Under the pieces are notes generated by a model, which saw only the letters and a list, made by a program, of their open reading frames with translations, ran no database searches and was not told the origin of the DNA. DNA of 64,000 bases from Mesorhizobium sangaii (GTDB taxonomy: Bacteria > Pseudomonadota > Alphaproteobacteria > Rhizobiales > Rhizobiaceae): positions 1 to 64,000 of the forward strand of contig NZ_JACHEF010000008.1 of the NCBI RefSeq assembly GCF_014207355.1. The letters are read 5' to 3'. Positions 35,929-44,268 of the stretch are shown piece by piece. Position numbers and translations under genes: made by a program. Within the stretch, counting starts at the first letter, position 1; the number at the start of each line of letters is the position of its first letter.

Positions 35929-36995
35929 GCGAAGCGCGACAACCTGTAGGGCGCCAGCAACGGGTCGCCCTCGCCGTCGAGGATTTCGCGGGTGGCGAAC
36001 AGGCCGACGGCCGGCGCCAGCGTGATGCCCGAATGCATGACGGCGACATAGAGGCCGTCCATGCCCTCGGCGCGGCCGATGATGGGAAAACCGTCGATCG
36101 GCGTCGGCCGGTAGCCGACCGTGTGGAAATCCAGCTCCAGTCCGTCGCTGCCCCGCAGCATGGCTTTCAAGGCCGCAAACAGCTCGCGGGCGGTGGCCTC
36201 GGCATCCATTCCCGGGTCGGCGCCGCCGAAATCCGAGCCGGCGATGATGCGGCCCTCTGCCGTCTGGCGCATGTGCAGCCGCTCGGCCAGCACCAGCCCG
36301 TTGAGCAGTTTTGTATAAGGCCGCGAATGGACGATCAGCCCGGGCGGCGTCTCGATCGGCAGGTTGACCCCGGCCGTCGCCGCGATGGCCGGTGAGCCGA
36401 CGCCGGCCGCGATCACCACATCGTCGGCGGCTATCAGGCCATGCGATGTGTCCACGCCGGTGATCCGGCCGCCGGTCTGGACCAGCGCCGTCACCGTGCT
36501 GGAGATGATCCGCGCTCCGCGCCGTTCGGCATCGGCCAGCAGTGCTTTGGTGGCGGCCACCGGCTCGGCGACACCCTCTTCGGCTACATGCAAGGCGACA
36601 TCCGGAAGCTCGGCGAGATTGGGCTCGATGCGCGCCACGCCAATGCGGTCGACGCGTTTGATGCCGTAGCCCCAGGCGGAGTGCTGGGCGGCGTAGGTTT
36701 CCATTGCAGCTGCTGACAGGTCCCAGCACAGGCCGCCGCACCAGCTCAACGGAATTTCAGGCAGGTCCCGCGCCAGCCGCGTCCATTCGGCCATCGCGCG
36801 GGTGCGCAGCCGGAAATACGGCTCCGGATTGCCCCAACTGGCATTGATCCAGGCGAAAGAGTTCGGCGTCGCGACGCCGCCGGCGACGCCGTCGGCAATG
36901 ACCGTCACCTGCGCCCCTGCCTTCGTCAGATGCCATGCGATGGAGGCACCGATGATGCCGGCGCCGATGACGATCACCTGTTTCGCCACGGTCAT
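35922..36995 (-). CDS. FAD-dependent oxidoreductase (DadA/glycine oxidase-like)
   Basis: A 357-residue flavoprotein started at MTVAKQVIVIGAGIIGASIAWHL, the Rossmann GxGxxG for FAD. DAO-family features include GGVATPNSFAWINASW, a central substrate domain, and the C-terminal GYRPTPIDGFPIIGRAEGMDGLYVAVMHSGITLAP. It probably oxidises a D-amino acid, glycine, sarcosine or a similar amine. It is divergent from the TetR-haloalkane dehalogenase operon, and the 120-base gap contains the palindromic operator at 37090-37107, so TetR may also control it. Confidence 0.85.
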   Translation of the reverse strand: MTVAKQVIVIGAGIIGASIAWHLTKAGAQVTVIADGVAGGVATPNSFAWINASWGNPEPYFRLRTRAMAEWTRLARDLPEIPLSWCGGLCWDLSAAAMETYAAQHSAWGYGIKRVDRIGVARIEPNLAELPDVALHVAEEGVAEPVAATKALLADAERRGARIISSTVTALVQTGGRITGVDTSHGLIAADDVVIAAGVGSPAIAATAGVNLPIETPPGLIVHSRPYTKLLNGLVLAERLHMRQTAEGRIIAGSDFGGADPGMDAEATARELFAALKAMLRGSDGLELDFHTVGYRPTPIDGFPIIGRAEGMDGLYVAVMHSGITLAPAVGLFATREILDGEGDPLLAPYRLSRFAQ

Positions 36996-37081
36996 GCTTG
37001 CCCCTCTGTTTGGTGATCCCGAGGGTCCAAGTGCCATCTCGGTGGCCGCTTGCCAACATCAAGCGCTGCGGAATATGCCGC

Positions 37082-37109
37082 TTGACATCAATACGTACGT
37101 ACGTATTAT
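37082..37109 (+). promoter_or_regulatory. tetR promoter with palindromic operator in its spacer
   Basis: A consensus -35 TTGACA (37082-37087) and a -10 TATTAT (37104-37109) are 16 bases apart. The spacer is almost entirely occupied by the perfect 18-bp palindrome AATACGTACGTACGTATT (37090-37107). The expected transcription start, 6-8 bases after the -10, coincides with the GTG start codon at 37116, leaving no room for a ribosome binding site. Binding of a TetR dimer here would block RNA polymerase directly. Confidence 0.8.
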
Positions 37110-37115
37110 TCGGCC

Positions 37116-37712
37116 GTGGCTAGACAATCACTCCGCGAACAACTCCTCGACGCTGGTTTCCGCACCATCTGGAATTCAGGCTATGCCGCTACCGGCGTAC
37201 GCGATATTGTTGCCGCGGCCGATGCCCGGCCGGGTTCGTTCACCAACCATTTCGCCTCCAAGGAGGAATTCGCCGGCGAGGTGCTCGACCGCTATTTCGC
37301 CTATGTCAGCGGCCTGGTCGAAGCAGCCCTCGCGCAGGATGGGACGTCGCCCGTCGGCAGGCTGCGCCGCTACCTCGATGTCATCACATCGAAGCTCGAA
37401 GCGCATGACTGGGCGCGCGGCTGCATGATCGGCAATCTCAGCCTCGAAACCGCGGTGCACAGCGAACCGCTGCGCCTGCAGCTTGTCGCCATCTTCGAGC
37501 GTTGGCGCCAGCCATTCGCGGCCTGCATCGCCGAGGGCCAGGCGGCCGGTGACATCACCCGGGCTTTCGATGCCGACGACCTCGCAGACTTCCTGCTGTC
37601 GTCCTGGCAAGGCGCCATGCTGCGCATGAAGGTCGAGCGCAGCCCTGCGCCGCTCGAGCGCTTCAAGAAAATCATCTTCAGCACAGTCTTTGCAAAGGAG
37701 CCGACCCAATGA
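37116..37712 (+). CDS. TetR/AcrR-family repressor, probable regulator of the dehalogenase operon
   Basis: A 198-residue TetR-type regulator beginning at GTG (MARQSLREQLLDAGFRTIWNSGYAATGVRDIVAAA). The N-terminal HTH is followed by SFTNHFASKEEFAGEVL; the C-terminal ligand domain has RGCMIGNLSLETA, typical of the TetR C-terminal group near AcuR and related proteins. Its start lies at the predicted transcription start of a strong promoter, so the message may be leaderless. Its stop overlaps the ATG of the haloalkane dehalogenase (ATGA). Autorepression through the palindrome at 37090-37107 is the obvious model. Confidence 0.88.
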   Translation: MARQSLREQLLDAGFRTIWNSGYAATGVRDIVAAADARPGSFTNHFASKEEFAGEVLDRYFAYVSGLVEAALAQDGTSPVGRLRRYLDVITSKLEAHDWARGCMIGNLSLETAVHSEPLRLQLVAIFERWRQPFAACIAEGQAAGDITRAFDADDLADFLLSSWQGAMLRMKVERSPAPLERFKKIIFSTVFAKEPTQ

Positions 37713-38638
37713 GTTTGAACGCCGACAAGCCGAAAGCCGGCTCAACCGCGCTGCGGCGCGAGGAAATCGCCGTACTCGATTCGACCATGTCCTATGTCGA
37801 GGCCGGCGCGGGCGGCCCGACCGTGCTGTTCCTTCATGGCAATCCGACCTCATCCTACATCTGGCGCAACATCATCCCGCATGTCGCGCCTCTCGGTCGC
37901 TGCATCGCACCGGACCTGGTCGGTTACGGCCAGTCCGCCAAGCCCGATATCGATTATCGCTTCTTCGATCATGTGCGCTATCTCGACGCCTTCCTCGATG
38001 CGCTCGACATCAGGGAAATGGTGGTGGTCGCGCAGGACTGGGGCACGGCACTTGCCTTCCATCTCGCGGCGCGGCGGCCGCGCAACATTCTCGGCCTCGC
38101 CTTCATGGAATTCATCCGGCCCTTCGAGCGTTGGGAGGATTTTCATCAGCGTCCGCAGGCCCGCGAGCTGTTCAAGGCGCTGCGCACGCCCGATATCGGC
38201 GAAAAGTTGGTTCTGGAAGACAATGTCTTCGTCGAAAAAGTGCTGCCCGCCTCCGTGTTGCGCACAATGAGCGACGAGGAGATGACGGCTTACCGGGCGC
38301 CGTTCCCGACACCGCGATCGCGCAAGCCGGTGCTGCGCCTGCCCAGGGAATTGCCGATCGAGGGCCAGCCTGCAGACGTTGCCGCCATCAGCGAACATGA
38401 CCATCGCGCGCTGCGGCTTTCTACCTATCCGAAACTGCTGTTCGCCGGCGATCCAGGTGCGCTTGTTTCGCCGCAAGCCGCACGCGAATTCGCCGCCGGG
38501 CTGAAGAACTGCCGGTTCATCAATCTCGGGCCCGGCGCGCACTATCTGCAGGAGGACCATGCCGACGCGATAGGCGAGGCCATTGCCGGCTGGCTTCCGG
38601 CGATCGTTCCGGCGGGCCACATGAGCGAGTTGGCCTGA
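37709..38638 (+). CDS. haloalkane dehalogenase, HLD-II subfamily (DbjA/DmlA-like)
   Basis: A 309-residue alpha/beta hydrolase that hydrolyses haloalkanes to alcohol plus halide. The complete catalytic pentad of subfamily II is visible: Asn45 in HGNPTSSYIW (halide binding), nucleophile Asp110 and halide-binding Trp111 in AQDWGTALAFH, acid Glu134 in AFMEFIRP, and base His278 in GPGAHYLQED. Characterised relatives are DbjA of Bradyrhizobium and DmlA of Mesorhizobium loti. The start overlaps the tetR stop by 4 bases (ATGA), indicating translational coupling and likely control by that repressor. No signal peptide is seen. Confidence 0.92.
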   Translation: MSLNADKPKAGSTALRREEIAVLDSTMSYVEAGAGGPTVLFLHGNPTSSYIWRNIIPHVAPLGRCIAPDLVGYGQSAKPDIDYRFFDHVRYLDAFLDALDIREMVVVAQDWGTALAFHLAARRPRNILGLAFMEFIRPFERWEDFHQRPQARELFKALRTPDIGEKLVLEDNVFVEKVLPASVLRTMSDEEMTAYRAPFPTPRSRKPVLRLPRELPIEGQPADVAAISEHDHRALRLSTYPKLLFAGDPGALVSPQAAREFAAGLKNCRFINLGPGAHYLQEDHADAIGEAIAGWLPAIVPAGHMSELA

Positions 38639-38738
38639 GCGAGCCACGGCAAACCGGTGGCGTCAGCGCCGCCGGACCGGTCGACAGCCCGGCACTGCGC
38701 TGCTAGAAGCCCGGCCTGTCACACGGAAATCCTGAACA

Positions 38739-40331
38739 ATGCCTGAAGCAATAGAAGAAGAAGTGGCGCGCCGCCGCACCTTCGCGATCATCGCGCACCC
38801 GGACGCCGGCAAGACGACGCTCACCGAAAAGCTGCTGCTGTTCGGCGGCGCCATTCAGCTTGCCGGCGAGGTCAAGGCCAAGAAGGACAGGATCCAGACC
38901 CGCTCCGACTGGATGAAGATCGAGCGCGAGCGCGGCATTTCGGTCGTCACTTCGGTGATGACGTTCGAATATGAGGACAATGTCTTCAACCTGCTCGATA
39001 CGCCCGGCCACGAGGATTTCGCCGACGACACCTATCGCACGCTGTCGGCGGTCGACAGCGCGGTCATGGTCATCGATGCCGCCAAGGGCATCGAGCCGCG
39101 CACGCTGAAACTGTTCGAGGTCTGCCGGCTGCGCGACATTCCGATCATCACTTTCGTCAACAAGATGGACCGCGAGAGCCGCGATCCGTTCGAGATTCTG
39201 GACGAGATCGAACAGAAGCTGGCGCTGGATACAGCACCGATCACCTGGCCGATCGGTCGCGGCAAGACGTTTTCCGGCACGTATCACCTGGCGCTGAATG
39301 CGGTGCGCAAGGGCGACGACGAGAAGGAGCGCACGCCGGTCAACGGTCCCGATTCCAACCGCGTCGCCGGCCTGTTGCCGGAGAACGAGCGCGAGGCCTT
39401 CATCGAGGAGCTTGAACTGGCGCGCGAAGCCTGCCGTCCGCTTGACATCGACGCCTTTCGCGAGGGCCATCTGACGCCGGTCTATTTCGGCTCGGCGCTG
39501 CGTAACTATGGCGTCCGCGACCTGATCGAGGCGCTTGGCGCCTTTGGGCCGCCGCCGCGCGCGCAGGAGGCCGATGCCCGCAAGGTCGAGGCGACCGAGG
39601 ACAAGATGACGTCCTTCGTCTTCAAGATCCAGGCCAACATGGACCCCAACCACCGCGACCGCATCGCCTTCGTTCGCGTCTGCTCCGGCAAGCTCGAGCG
39701 CGGCATGAAGGCCAAGCTGGTGCGCACCGGAAAGCCGATGAGCCTGTCGGCGCCGCAGTTCTTCTTTGCCCGCACCCGCGTTACCGCCGACGAGGCGTTT
39801 GCCGGCGATGTCGTCGGCATCCCCAACCATGGCACGCTGCGCATCGGCGATACGCTGACCGAGGGCGAGGAGATATTGTTCCGAGGGGTGCCCAACTTCG
39901 CCCCGGAAATCCTGCGCCGCGTCCGCTTAGGTGACGCGATGAAGGCCAAGAAGCTCAAGGAAGCGCTGCACCAGATGGCCGAGGAGGGCGTCGTGCAATT
40001 GTTCTCGCCGGAGGATGGCTCGCCGGCCATCGTCGGCGTCGTCGGCGCCCTGCAACTCGACGTCCTGAAGGAGCGGCTGAACTTCGAATACACGCTCCCG
40101 GTCGAGTTCGAGATGTCACGCTTTTCGGTCTGCCGCTGGATCTCGGCCGACGACAAGGCCGAGGTTCTGCGTTTCATCGAGGCGCATCGCGGCGACATCG
40201 CCCGCGACCTCGACAATGATCCGGTGTTCCTCGCCCAGCACGCCTTCTCGCTGAACTACGAAGCGGAACGCTGGAAGGCGATCCGCTTCGCCACGATCAA
40301 GGACTATCAGGTCCGCGACAAAGCGGCTTGA
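38739..40331 (+). CDS. prfC: peptide chain release factor 3
   Basis: A 530-residue translational GTPase that recycles RF1/RF2 from the ribosome. GTPase motifs: G1 AHPDAGKTTLTEKLL, G2 region with RGISVVTSVMTF, G3 DTPGHEDFADD and G4 NKMDRE. The RF3-specific stretch KAKKDRIQTRSDWMKIE precedes G2. Domains II and III follow (FRGVPNFAPEILRR, QLDVLKERLNFEY). Length and motifs are typical. It is monocistronic and followed by the hairpin at 40344-40371. Confidence 0.95.
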   Translation: MPEAIEEEVARRRTFAIIAHPDAGKTTLTEKLLLFGGAIQLAGEVKAKKDRIQTRSDWMKIERERGISVVTSVMTFEYEDNVFNLLDTPGHEDFADDTYRTLSAVDSAVMVIDAAKGIEPRTLKLFEVCRLRDIPIITFVNKMDRESRDPFEILDEIEQKLALDTAPITWPIGRGKTFSGTYHLALNAVRKGDDEKERTPVNGPDSNRVAGLLPENEREAFIEELELAREACRPLDIDAFREGHLTPVYFGSALRNYGVRDLIEALGAFGPPPRAQEADARKVEATEDKMTSFVFKIQANMDPNHRDRIAFVRVCSGKLERGMKAKLVRTGKPMSLSAPQFFFARTRVTADEAFAGDVVGIPNHGTLRIGDTLTEGEEILFRGVPNFAPEILRRVRLGDAMKAKKLKEALHQMAEEGVVQLFSPEDGSPAIVGVVGALQLDVLKERLNFEYTLPVEFEMSRFSVCRWISADDKAEVLRFIEAHRGDIARDLDNDPVFLAQHAFSLNYEAERWKAIRFATIKDYQVRDKAA

Positions 40332-40343
40332 AGCGTTGCTTTC

Positions 40344-40371
40344 CTTCTCCCCGTTCACACGGGGAGAAGGT
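40344..40371. repeat. dispersed hairpin, CCTTCTCCCCG type, after prfC
   Basis: Perfect 11-bp arms CCTTCTCCCCG (40344-40354) and CGGGGAGAAGG (40361-40371) with a TTCACA loop lie 13 bases after the prfC stop, followed by GGGCGGATGAGGGGCG, which accompanies the other copies. It is a single-ended member of the family at 25060 and 44030. It may also act in transcript termination or stability, though it lacks a T-run. Confidence 0.8.
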
Positions 40372-40511
40372 GCCCGAAGGGCGGATGAGGGGCGACGCCG
40401 ACCTCGATGATCAAAGGGCTCCAATGAACCTCCGGCCCTTCGCAGGCCCAGGGCGTTCGAAGCTCGAAAAGCCAAGCAATTGGCTTATCGTCCGCTAGAG
40501 CGGACCGCTTC

Positions 40512-40982
40512 TCACCCTCTGGCCGCTTCTTCGATCTTGGCGATGTCGATCTTGCCCATCTGCATCATCGCATTCATCGCCCGGCCGGCCTTGGCCCTGT
40601 CCGGATCCTGCAGCAGGCGCGGCAGTTGTTCCGGCACGACCTGCCAGGAAACACCGAACTTGTCCTTCAGCCAGCCACAGGGTCCTGGTTCGCCGCCACC
40701 CTCTGTGAGCCTGGTCCAAAAATGATCGACTTCGTCCTGCGTCTTGCAGTCGATCGACAGTGAGATCGCCTCGGTGAACTTGTATTGTGGTCCGCCGTTG
40801 AGCGCCAGGAACGGGACGCCGTCGAGTTCGAACGAAGCCACCAGCACCTTGCCCTCATCAGCGTGGCCCTTGGGCCAACGCGTCACGCTCAGCTCCTTCG
40901 AATTCTTGAAGACGGACATGTAATGGTTCATGGCCTCCTCGGCCTGTCCGTCGAACCACAGGAAGGTGGTGATCTTTTGCAT
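40512..40982 (-). CDS. VOC-superfamily protein (PhnB-like)
   Basis: A 156-residue protein of the PhnB / 3-demethylubiquinone-9-methyltransferase-like branch of the VOC fold. Typical sequence: QKITTFLWFDGQAEEAMNHYMSVF, VASFELDGVPFLALNGGPQYKFTEAISLSIDC, DEVDHFWTRLTEGG and CGWLKDKFGVSWQVVP. These small proteins are common in ArsR/SRPBCC operons. The enzymatic role is unknown despite the old methyltransferase name. It is the third gene of a minus-strand ArsR-SRPBCC-VOC group; the gap to the SRPBCC gene is 39 bases. Confidence 0.88.
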   Translation of the reverse strand: MQKITTFLWFDGQAEEAMNHYMSVFKNSKELSVTRWPKGHADEGKVLVASFELDGVPFLALNGGPQYKFTEAISLSIDCKTQDEVDHFWTRLTEGGGEPGPCGWLKDKFGVSWQVVPEQLPRLLQDPDRAKAGRAMNAMMQMGKIDIAKIEEAARG

Positions 40983-41021
40983 GGTCTTTCTCCTCGTTTC
41001 TCTTGGGGGATGAAGGAAGCG

Positions 41022-41549
41022 TCAGGCGGCGCCTTTGGCAGCGTCCTGAAGTGAAGCGAGATAAGCGTCGAGCTTGGCATGGCTCTCGGCCATGCCACGG
41101 GTCATGCCGGTGCCGAGCGCGCCGTCGCGGGCCGCTTGCGAAGCGTAGAGCACCGTCTGCGTCAGAAGCGTCTTCCCACTCTGTTCGGTGAAGACCACCG
41201 TTCCGACGGTTTCGCCACCGGTCCAGTCCTCGTCGAACAATTCGGTGGCGACGATCCTGGCTGGACGCACGATTTCGCGATAGGCGCCGCTCATGCCCAT
41301 GCTGCGGCCATCGCGGTGCTGCCAGACGTAGCGTGTGGCGCCGCCAACCCTGAGGTCGATTTCGCACACCGCCAGCCGCCAGCCATCGGGGCCGTGCAGC
41401 CAGCCCTTCAGCAACTCGGGTATCGTCCAGCAGTCGAAGACCATCGGCCGCGACGCATCGAAGATGCGGGTGATCTGGACCTCGCGGTCGCTGGGCGTGG
41501 TCACCGTCAGCGTGGCGACGGTCGAACCGGGCAAGGTTGTGGTGCTCAT
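41022..41549 (-). CDS. SRPBCC (AHSA1-like) domain protein
   Basis: A 175-residue START-fold protein started at MSTTTLPGSTVATLTV. The AHSA1 pattern is clear: REVQITRIFDASRPMVFDCWTIPELLKGWLHGPDG, then GGATRYVWQHRDGRSMGMSGAYREIVRPARIVATELFDEDW and a C-terminal helix. Members bind hydrophobic ligands or assist chaperones; in bacteria they very often lie directly after an ArsR regulator. It is the second gene of the ArsR-SRPBCC-VOC cluster, 72 bases from the regulator. Confidence 0.88.
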   Translation of the reverse strand: MSTTTLPGSTVATLTVTTPSDREVQITRIFDASRPMVFDCWTIPELLKGWLHGPDGWRLAVCEIDLRVGGATRYVWQHRDGRSMGMSGAYREIVRPARIVATELFDEDWTGGETVGTVVFTEQSGKTLLTQTVLYASQAARDGALGTGMTRGMAESHAKLDAYLASLQDAAKGAA

Positions 41550-41621
41550 GATGCTCCTCCTGATGTTTGCCAAAGGACGTGCGGCAGGCCGGTGATCCGA
41601 CACAGGCCGCGATTTTTCGGG

Positions 41622-41966
41622 CTATTGGTCGGTACTGTCGGGGGCTTTCTCGGCCTTCATCGCGCCGAGCAAGGCATCGAGGCGCTGGAAGTTGCCTTCC
41701 CAGATCTTTCGGTAACGCTCCAGCCAGTCATTGGCCTCTGCCAGCGGTTTTGCTTCGAGCCGGCACGGCCGGCGCTGTGCGTCGCGGCCGCGTGAAATCA
41801 GTCCGGCGTTTTCCAGCACCTTGAGGTGCTTGGAAATCGACGGCTGGCTCATCGCGAAAGGCTCGGCGAGTTCCATCACGGATGCTTCGCCCTGGATGAG
41901 CCGGGCAAGAATGGCGCGGCGCGTCGGATCGGCGAGTGCGGCAAAAGTGGCGTCCAACTGGTTCAT
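41622..41966 (-). CDS. ArsR-family HTH regulator (SRPBCC-associated)
   Basis: A 114-residue regulator started at MNQLDATFAALADPTRRAILARL, the usual opening of this ArsR subgroup. The helix-turn-helix is ASVMELAEPFAMSQPSISKHLKVLENAGLI, followed by a wing with GRDAQRRPCRLEAKPL. It lacks the paired cysteines of metal-sensing ArsR proteins, so an organic ligand or none is expected. It heads the ArsR-SRPBCC-VOC group and probably represses it through the palindromic sequence immediately upstream (41976-42007). Confidence 0.88.
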   Translation of the reverse strand: MNQLDATFAALADPTRRAILARLIQGEASVMELAEPFAMSQPSISKHLKVLENAGLISRGRDAQRRPCRLEAKPLAEANDWLERYRKIWEGNFQRLDALLGAMKAEKAPDSTDQ

Positions 41967-41975
41967 CGGATATCC

Positions 41976-42007
41976 ATAGCCAAAAGGGTATATACCTGAT
42001 TGGCTAT
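41976..42007 (-). promoter_or_regulatory. candidate operator upstream of the ArsR gene
   Basis: Ten bases upstream of the ArsR start lie ATAGCCA (41976-41982) and TGGCTAT (42001-42007), a 7-bp inverted repeat that flanks a perfect palindrome GGTATATACC (41987-41996). A second TATATAC follows at 42005. The nested symmetry in front of an ArsR gene suggests autorepression. Confidence 0.5.
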
Positions 42008-42163
42008 ATACAGGCAAACGCCGCTCGTCAACCGCCCATCCGGATTTCGTGGCGCCTTGCAAAACTGTGGCCAGACCAGGCTTGCGCGTCTATAAGGCCT
42101 GCGGTCCGAATACAGCGCCGCCACGCTCCGCATGGAGCGCAGCAAGCCAGCCAAGGAAAATTC

Positions 42164-44008
42164 ATGCCTGCCTATCGCTCCCGCACCACCACCCATGGCC
42201 GTAACATGGCCGGCGCCCGCGGTCTCTGGCGCGCCACCGGCATGAAGGATTCCGATTTCGGCAAGCCGATCATCGCGGTGGTCAACTCCTTCACCCAGTT
42301 CGTGCCGGGCCATGTCCATCTGAAGGACCTCGGCCAACTGGTCGCGCGCGAGATCGAGAAGGCCGGTGGCGTCGCCAAGGAATTCAACACCATCGCCGTC
42401 GATGACGGCATCGCCATGGGTCATGACGGCATGCTCTATTCGCTGCCGTCGCGCGAGCTGATCGCCGATTCCGTCGAATACATGGTCAATGCGCATTGTG
42501 CCGACGCCATGGTCTGCATCTCCAATTGCGACAAGATCACGCCCGGCATGCTGATGGCCAGCTTACGCCTCAACATCCCGACCGTCTTTGTCTCCGGCGG
42601 GCCGATGGAAGCCGGCAAGGTGGTGCTGGCCGGCAAGACGCAGGCGCTCGACCTGGTCGATGCCATGGTGGCGGCCGCCGACGACAAGATCTCCGACGAG
42701 GACGTCAAGGTCATCGAGCGCTCGGCCTGCCCGACCTGCGGTTCCTGCTCGGGCATGTTCACCGCCAATTCGATGAATTGCTTGACCGAGGCGCTTGGCC
42801 TGTCGCTGCCTGGCAACGGCTCGACGCTGGCCACGCATGCCGACCGCAAGCGCCTGTTCGTCGAAGCCGGCCACCTGATCGTCGATCTCGCCCAGCGTTA
42901 CTACGAGCAGGACGACGAAACAGCGCTGCCGCGCAACATCGCCTCGAAGGGCGCTTTCGAAAACGCCATGACGCTCGACATCGCCATGGGCGGCTCGACC
43001 AACACCGTGCTGCACATCCTGGCCGCCGCGCATGAAGGCGAGATCAACTTCGATCAGGATGACATCGACGCGCTGTCACGCGAGGTGCCGGTGCTGTGCA
43101 AGGTAGCTCCCGCCAAGGCGGATGTGCATATGGAAGACGTCCACCGCGCCGGCGGCATCATGGCGATCCTCGGCCAGCTCGACAATGCCGGCTTGATCAA
43201 CCGCGACTTGCCGACCGTGCACACGCGCACGCTAGGTGAAGCGCTCGACCATTGGGATATTTCGCGCTCGACCAGCCAAAGCGTGCGCGATTTCTTCCTC
43301 GCCGCGCCTGGCGGCGTGCCGACGCAGGTTGCCTTCAGCCAGGACCGCCGCTGGGACGACCTCGACCTCGACCGCGAGAAAGGCGTCATCCGCTCAGTCC
43401 AGCACCCCTTCTCCAAGGATGGTGGCCTTGCCGTGCTGAAGGGAAATCTGGCGCTCGACGGCTGCATCGTGAAGACCGCCGGCGTCGACGAATCGATCCT
43501 GAAGTTCACAGGCCCGGCCCGGGTGTTCGAAAGCCAGGACGCCAGCGTCAAGGCGATCCTGGCCAACGAGATCAAGGCCGGTGATGTCGTCGTCATCCGC
43601 TATGAGGGGCCACGTGGCGGCCCCGGAATGCAGGAAATGCTCTACCCGACCAGCTATTTGAAGTCGAAGGGGCTGGGCAAGGCCTGCGCGCTGGTCACCG
43701 ACGGCCGCTTCTCCGGCGGCACCTCCGGCCTGTCGATCGGCCATGTCTCGCCGGAAGCCGCCGAGGGCGGTCTGATCGGCCTGGTGCAGGAGGGCGATAC
43801 GGTCGAGATCGACATCCCGAACCGCACCATACGCCTCGCGGTCAGCGATGCCGAACTCGCCAGCCGCCGGGCGGCGATGGAGGCCAAGGGAATTGCTGCC
43901 TGGAAGCCCGAGGAAAAGCGCAAGCGCAAGGTGACGACAGCCTTGCGCGCCTACGCCGCGATGGCGACCAGCGCGGCCAAGGGCGCGGTCAGGTTCGTAC
44001 CGGAGTAG
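42164..44008 (+). CDS. ilvD: dihydroxy-acid dehydratase
   Basis: A 614-residue Fe-S dehydratase of branched-chain amino acid synthesis (2,3-dihydroxy-isovalerate to 2-oxoisovalerate). Started at MPAYRSRTTTHGRNMAGARGLW after AAGGAAAA. Cluster and active-site motifs: CISNCDKITPGML, CPTCGSCSGMFTANSMNCLTEALG, and the C-terminal PTSYLKSKGLGKACALVTDGRFSGGTSG. Length matches the [4Fe-4S] IlvD class. Monocistronic, divergent from the ArsR group. Confidence 0.96.
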   Translation: MPAYRSRTTTHGRNMAGARGLWRATGMKDSDFGKPIIAVVNSFTQFVPGHVHLKDLGQLVAREIEKAGGVAKEFNTIAVDDGIAMGHDGMLYSLPSRELIADSVEYMVNAHCADAMVCISNCDKITPGMLMASLRLNIPTVFVSGGPMEAGKVVLAGKTQALDLVDAMVAAADDKISDEDVKVIERSACPTCGSCSGMFTANSMNCLTEALGLSLPGNGSTLATHADRKRLFVEAGHLIVDLAQRYYEQDDETALPRNIASKGAFENAMTLDIAMGGSTNTVLHILAAAHEGEINFDQDDIDALSREVPVLCKVAPAKADVHMEDVHRAGGIMAILGQLDNAGLINRDLPTVHTRTLGEALDHWDISRSTSQSVRDFFLAAPGGVPTQVAFSQDRRWDDLDLDREKGVIRSVQHPFSKDGGLAVLKGNLALDGCIVKTAGVDESILKFTGPARVFESQDASVKAILANEIKAGDVVVIRYEGPRGGPGMQEMLYPTSYLKSKGLGKACALVTDGRFSGGTSGLSIGHVSPEAAEGGLIGLVQEGDTVEIDIPNRTIRLAVSDAELASRRAAMEAKGIAAWKPEEKRKRKVTTALRAYAAMATSAAKGAVRFVPE

Positions 44009-44029
44009 GGCTGAATTCCATTAGCGTGG

Positions 44030-44205
44030 CGCTGCCCCTCATTGTCCTGCCGGACATTTCTCCCTGTAGTGTGACGGGGAGAAAGGGGACGTCACCAACG
44101 ATTTTGCCAATTGTTGGCGTTGACAAAGAGCGGCTAGGTCGCAGCATCTCCCTTCTCCCCGTCACTATAGGGGAGAAGGTGCCGGCAGGCGGATGAGGGG
44201 CGGCA
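44030..44205. repeat. dispersed inverted repeat pair after ilvD
   Basis: GCTGCCCCTCATTGTCCTGCC at the left end has its inverted counterpart near GCCGGCAGGCGGATGAGGGGCGGC at the right end; inside are two hairpins of the TCTCC(C)CGT...ACGGGGAGA type (44058-44084 and about 44150-44178). It fills most of the 260-base ilvD to amidohydrolase gap and is the best example of the CCTTCTCCCC family being flanked by GCCCCTCAT ends. Confidence 0.8.
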
Positions 44206-44268
44206 CAAGCGCTGCAGATTTTTTGCCGCCACGATAGGATGCTGATTCTTCAAGCGGGATGACGACGG

